Assembly: GCF_030062155.1 (NCBI RefSeq)
Contig: NZ_CP118269.1
Location: forward strand, 1,984,001 to 2,048,000
DNA length: 64,000 nt
Reading direction: 5' to 3'
Source: Pantoea sp. Lij88
GTDB lineage: Bacteria; Pseudomonadota; Gammaproteobacteria; Enterobacterales; Enterobacteriaceae
Made by a program: the position numbers and the translations under genes
Notes under the pieces: model-generated
Told to the model about the DNA's origin: nothing
The model's database searches: none
Seen by the model: only the letters and a program-made list of their open reading frames with translations
Shown here: piece after piece, positions 63,989 through 64,000 of the stretch
Layout of the letters: each line of letters opens with the position of its first letter
Position numbering within the stretch: position 1 is the first letter of the stretch

Positions 63989-64000
63989 AGCTGGCGCACC

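Noticed and set aside
1..64000. CRISPR arrays, prophage, insertion sequences or rRNA/tRNA genes
   Set aside because: No regularly spaced repeats, phage structural genes, transposase genes or stable RNA motifs were seen on reading both strands.

Overview
The window looks like chromosome of a gammaproteobacterium of the order Enterobacterales. Erwiniaceae, and Pantoea in particular, is the likeliest home. Reasons: GC-rich coding DNA, many near-orthologues of E. coli genes (smrA, ybdL, pepT, ybiI, yoaK, rhaBADM/rhaSR/rhaT, sotB, ynfM/ynfL/mlc/ynfK, ynfA/B/D, ydfG, dcp), a Salmonella-type osmVWXY transporter and a Klebsiella-type hpxO. There is no phage, integron, IS element, CRISPR array, rRNA or tRNA that I can see. 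The genus is an inference.

Layout. 0-6.7 kb: smrA, a divergent PcaQ-type LysR / aromatic-acid transporter pair, a ydcJ/hglS-type 2-oxoadipate enzyme and a type-B carboxylesterase. 6.7-12.8 kb: a chemoreceptor behind a flagellar sigma-28 promoter, a LysR regulator, ybdL, a lone amino-acid binding protein and pepT. 12.8-18.6 kb: a lone peptide-binding protein, then a LysR gene divergent from a coupled M20 peptidase / MHS transporter pair. 18.8-28.8 kb: the L-rhamnose region (aldA with an in-frame amber codon, ybiI, yoaK, rhaT, rhaSR, rhaBADM) with readable CRP and RhaS operators. 28.8-31.6 kb: a TetR regulator divergent from two tandem BhsA-like genes, then sotB. 32.3-36.7 kb: ynfM, ynfL, mlc, ynfK. 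36.9-42 kb: an NCS2 purine permease and the osmoprotectant ABC operon. 42.3-45.8 kb: a DHA2 exporter, ynfD, ynfB, ynfA, ydfG. 46.1-55.3 kb: guaD-xdhA-xdhB-xdhC, dcp and convergent hpxO. 55.9-64 kb: an orphan glycosyltransferase, a small twin-CX3C secreted protein, a class C beta-lactamase, a Xre-RES toxin-antitoxin pair, a GH15 hydrolase, an SDR and a LacI-family repressor.

How genes work together. Rhamnose is imported by RhaT and processed by RhaM, RhaA, RhaB and RhaD to DHAP and lactaldehyde; AldA would oxidise the lactaldehyde but its frame is broken just after the catalytic cysteine. Guanine would pass through GuaD (xanthine), XdhABC (urate) and HpxO (5-hydroxyisourate). The purine genes sit between ydfG and dcp, which are neighbours in E. 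coli, so the block looks inserted. The NCS2 permease 8-9 kb away could supply xanthine.

The most unusual signal is a dispersed palindromic element of about 230 bp, present as three long copies and one short copy. All four lie between convergent genes, and their outer arms differ between copies in a matched way. I do not recognise it as a described repeat family.
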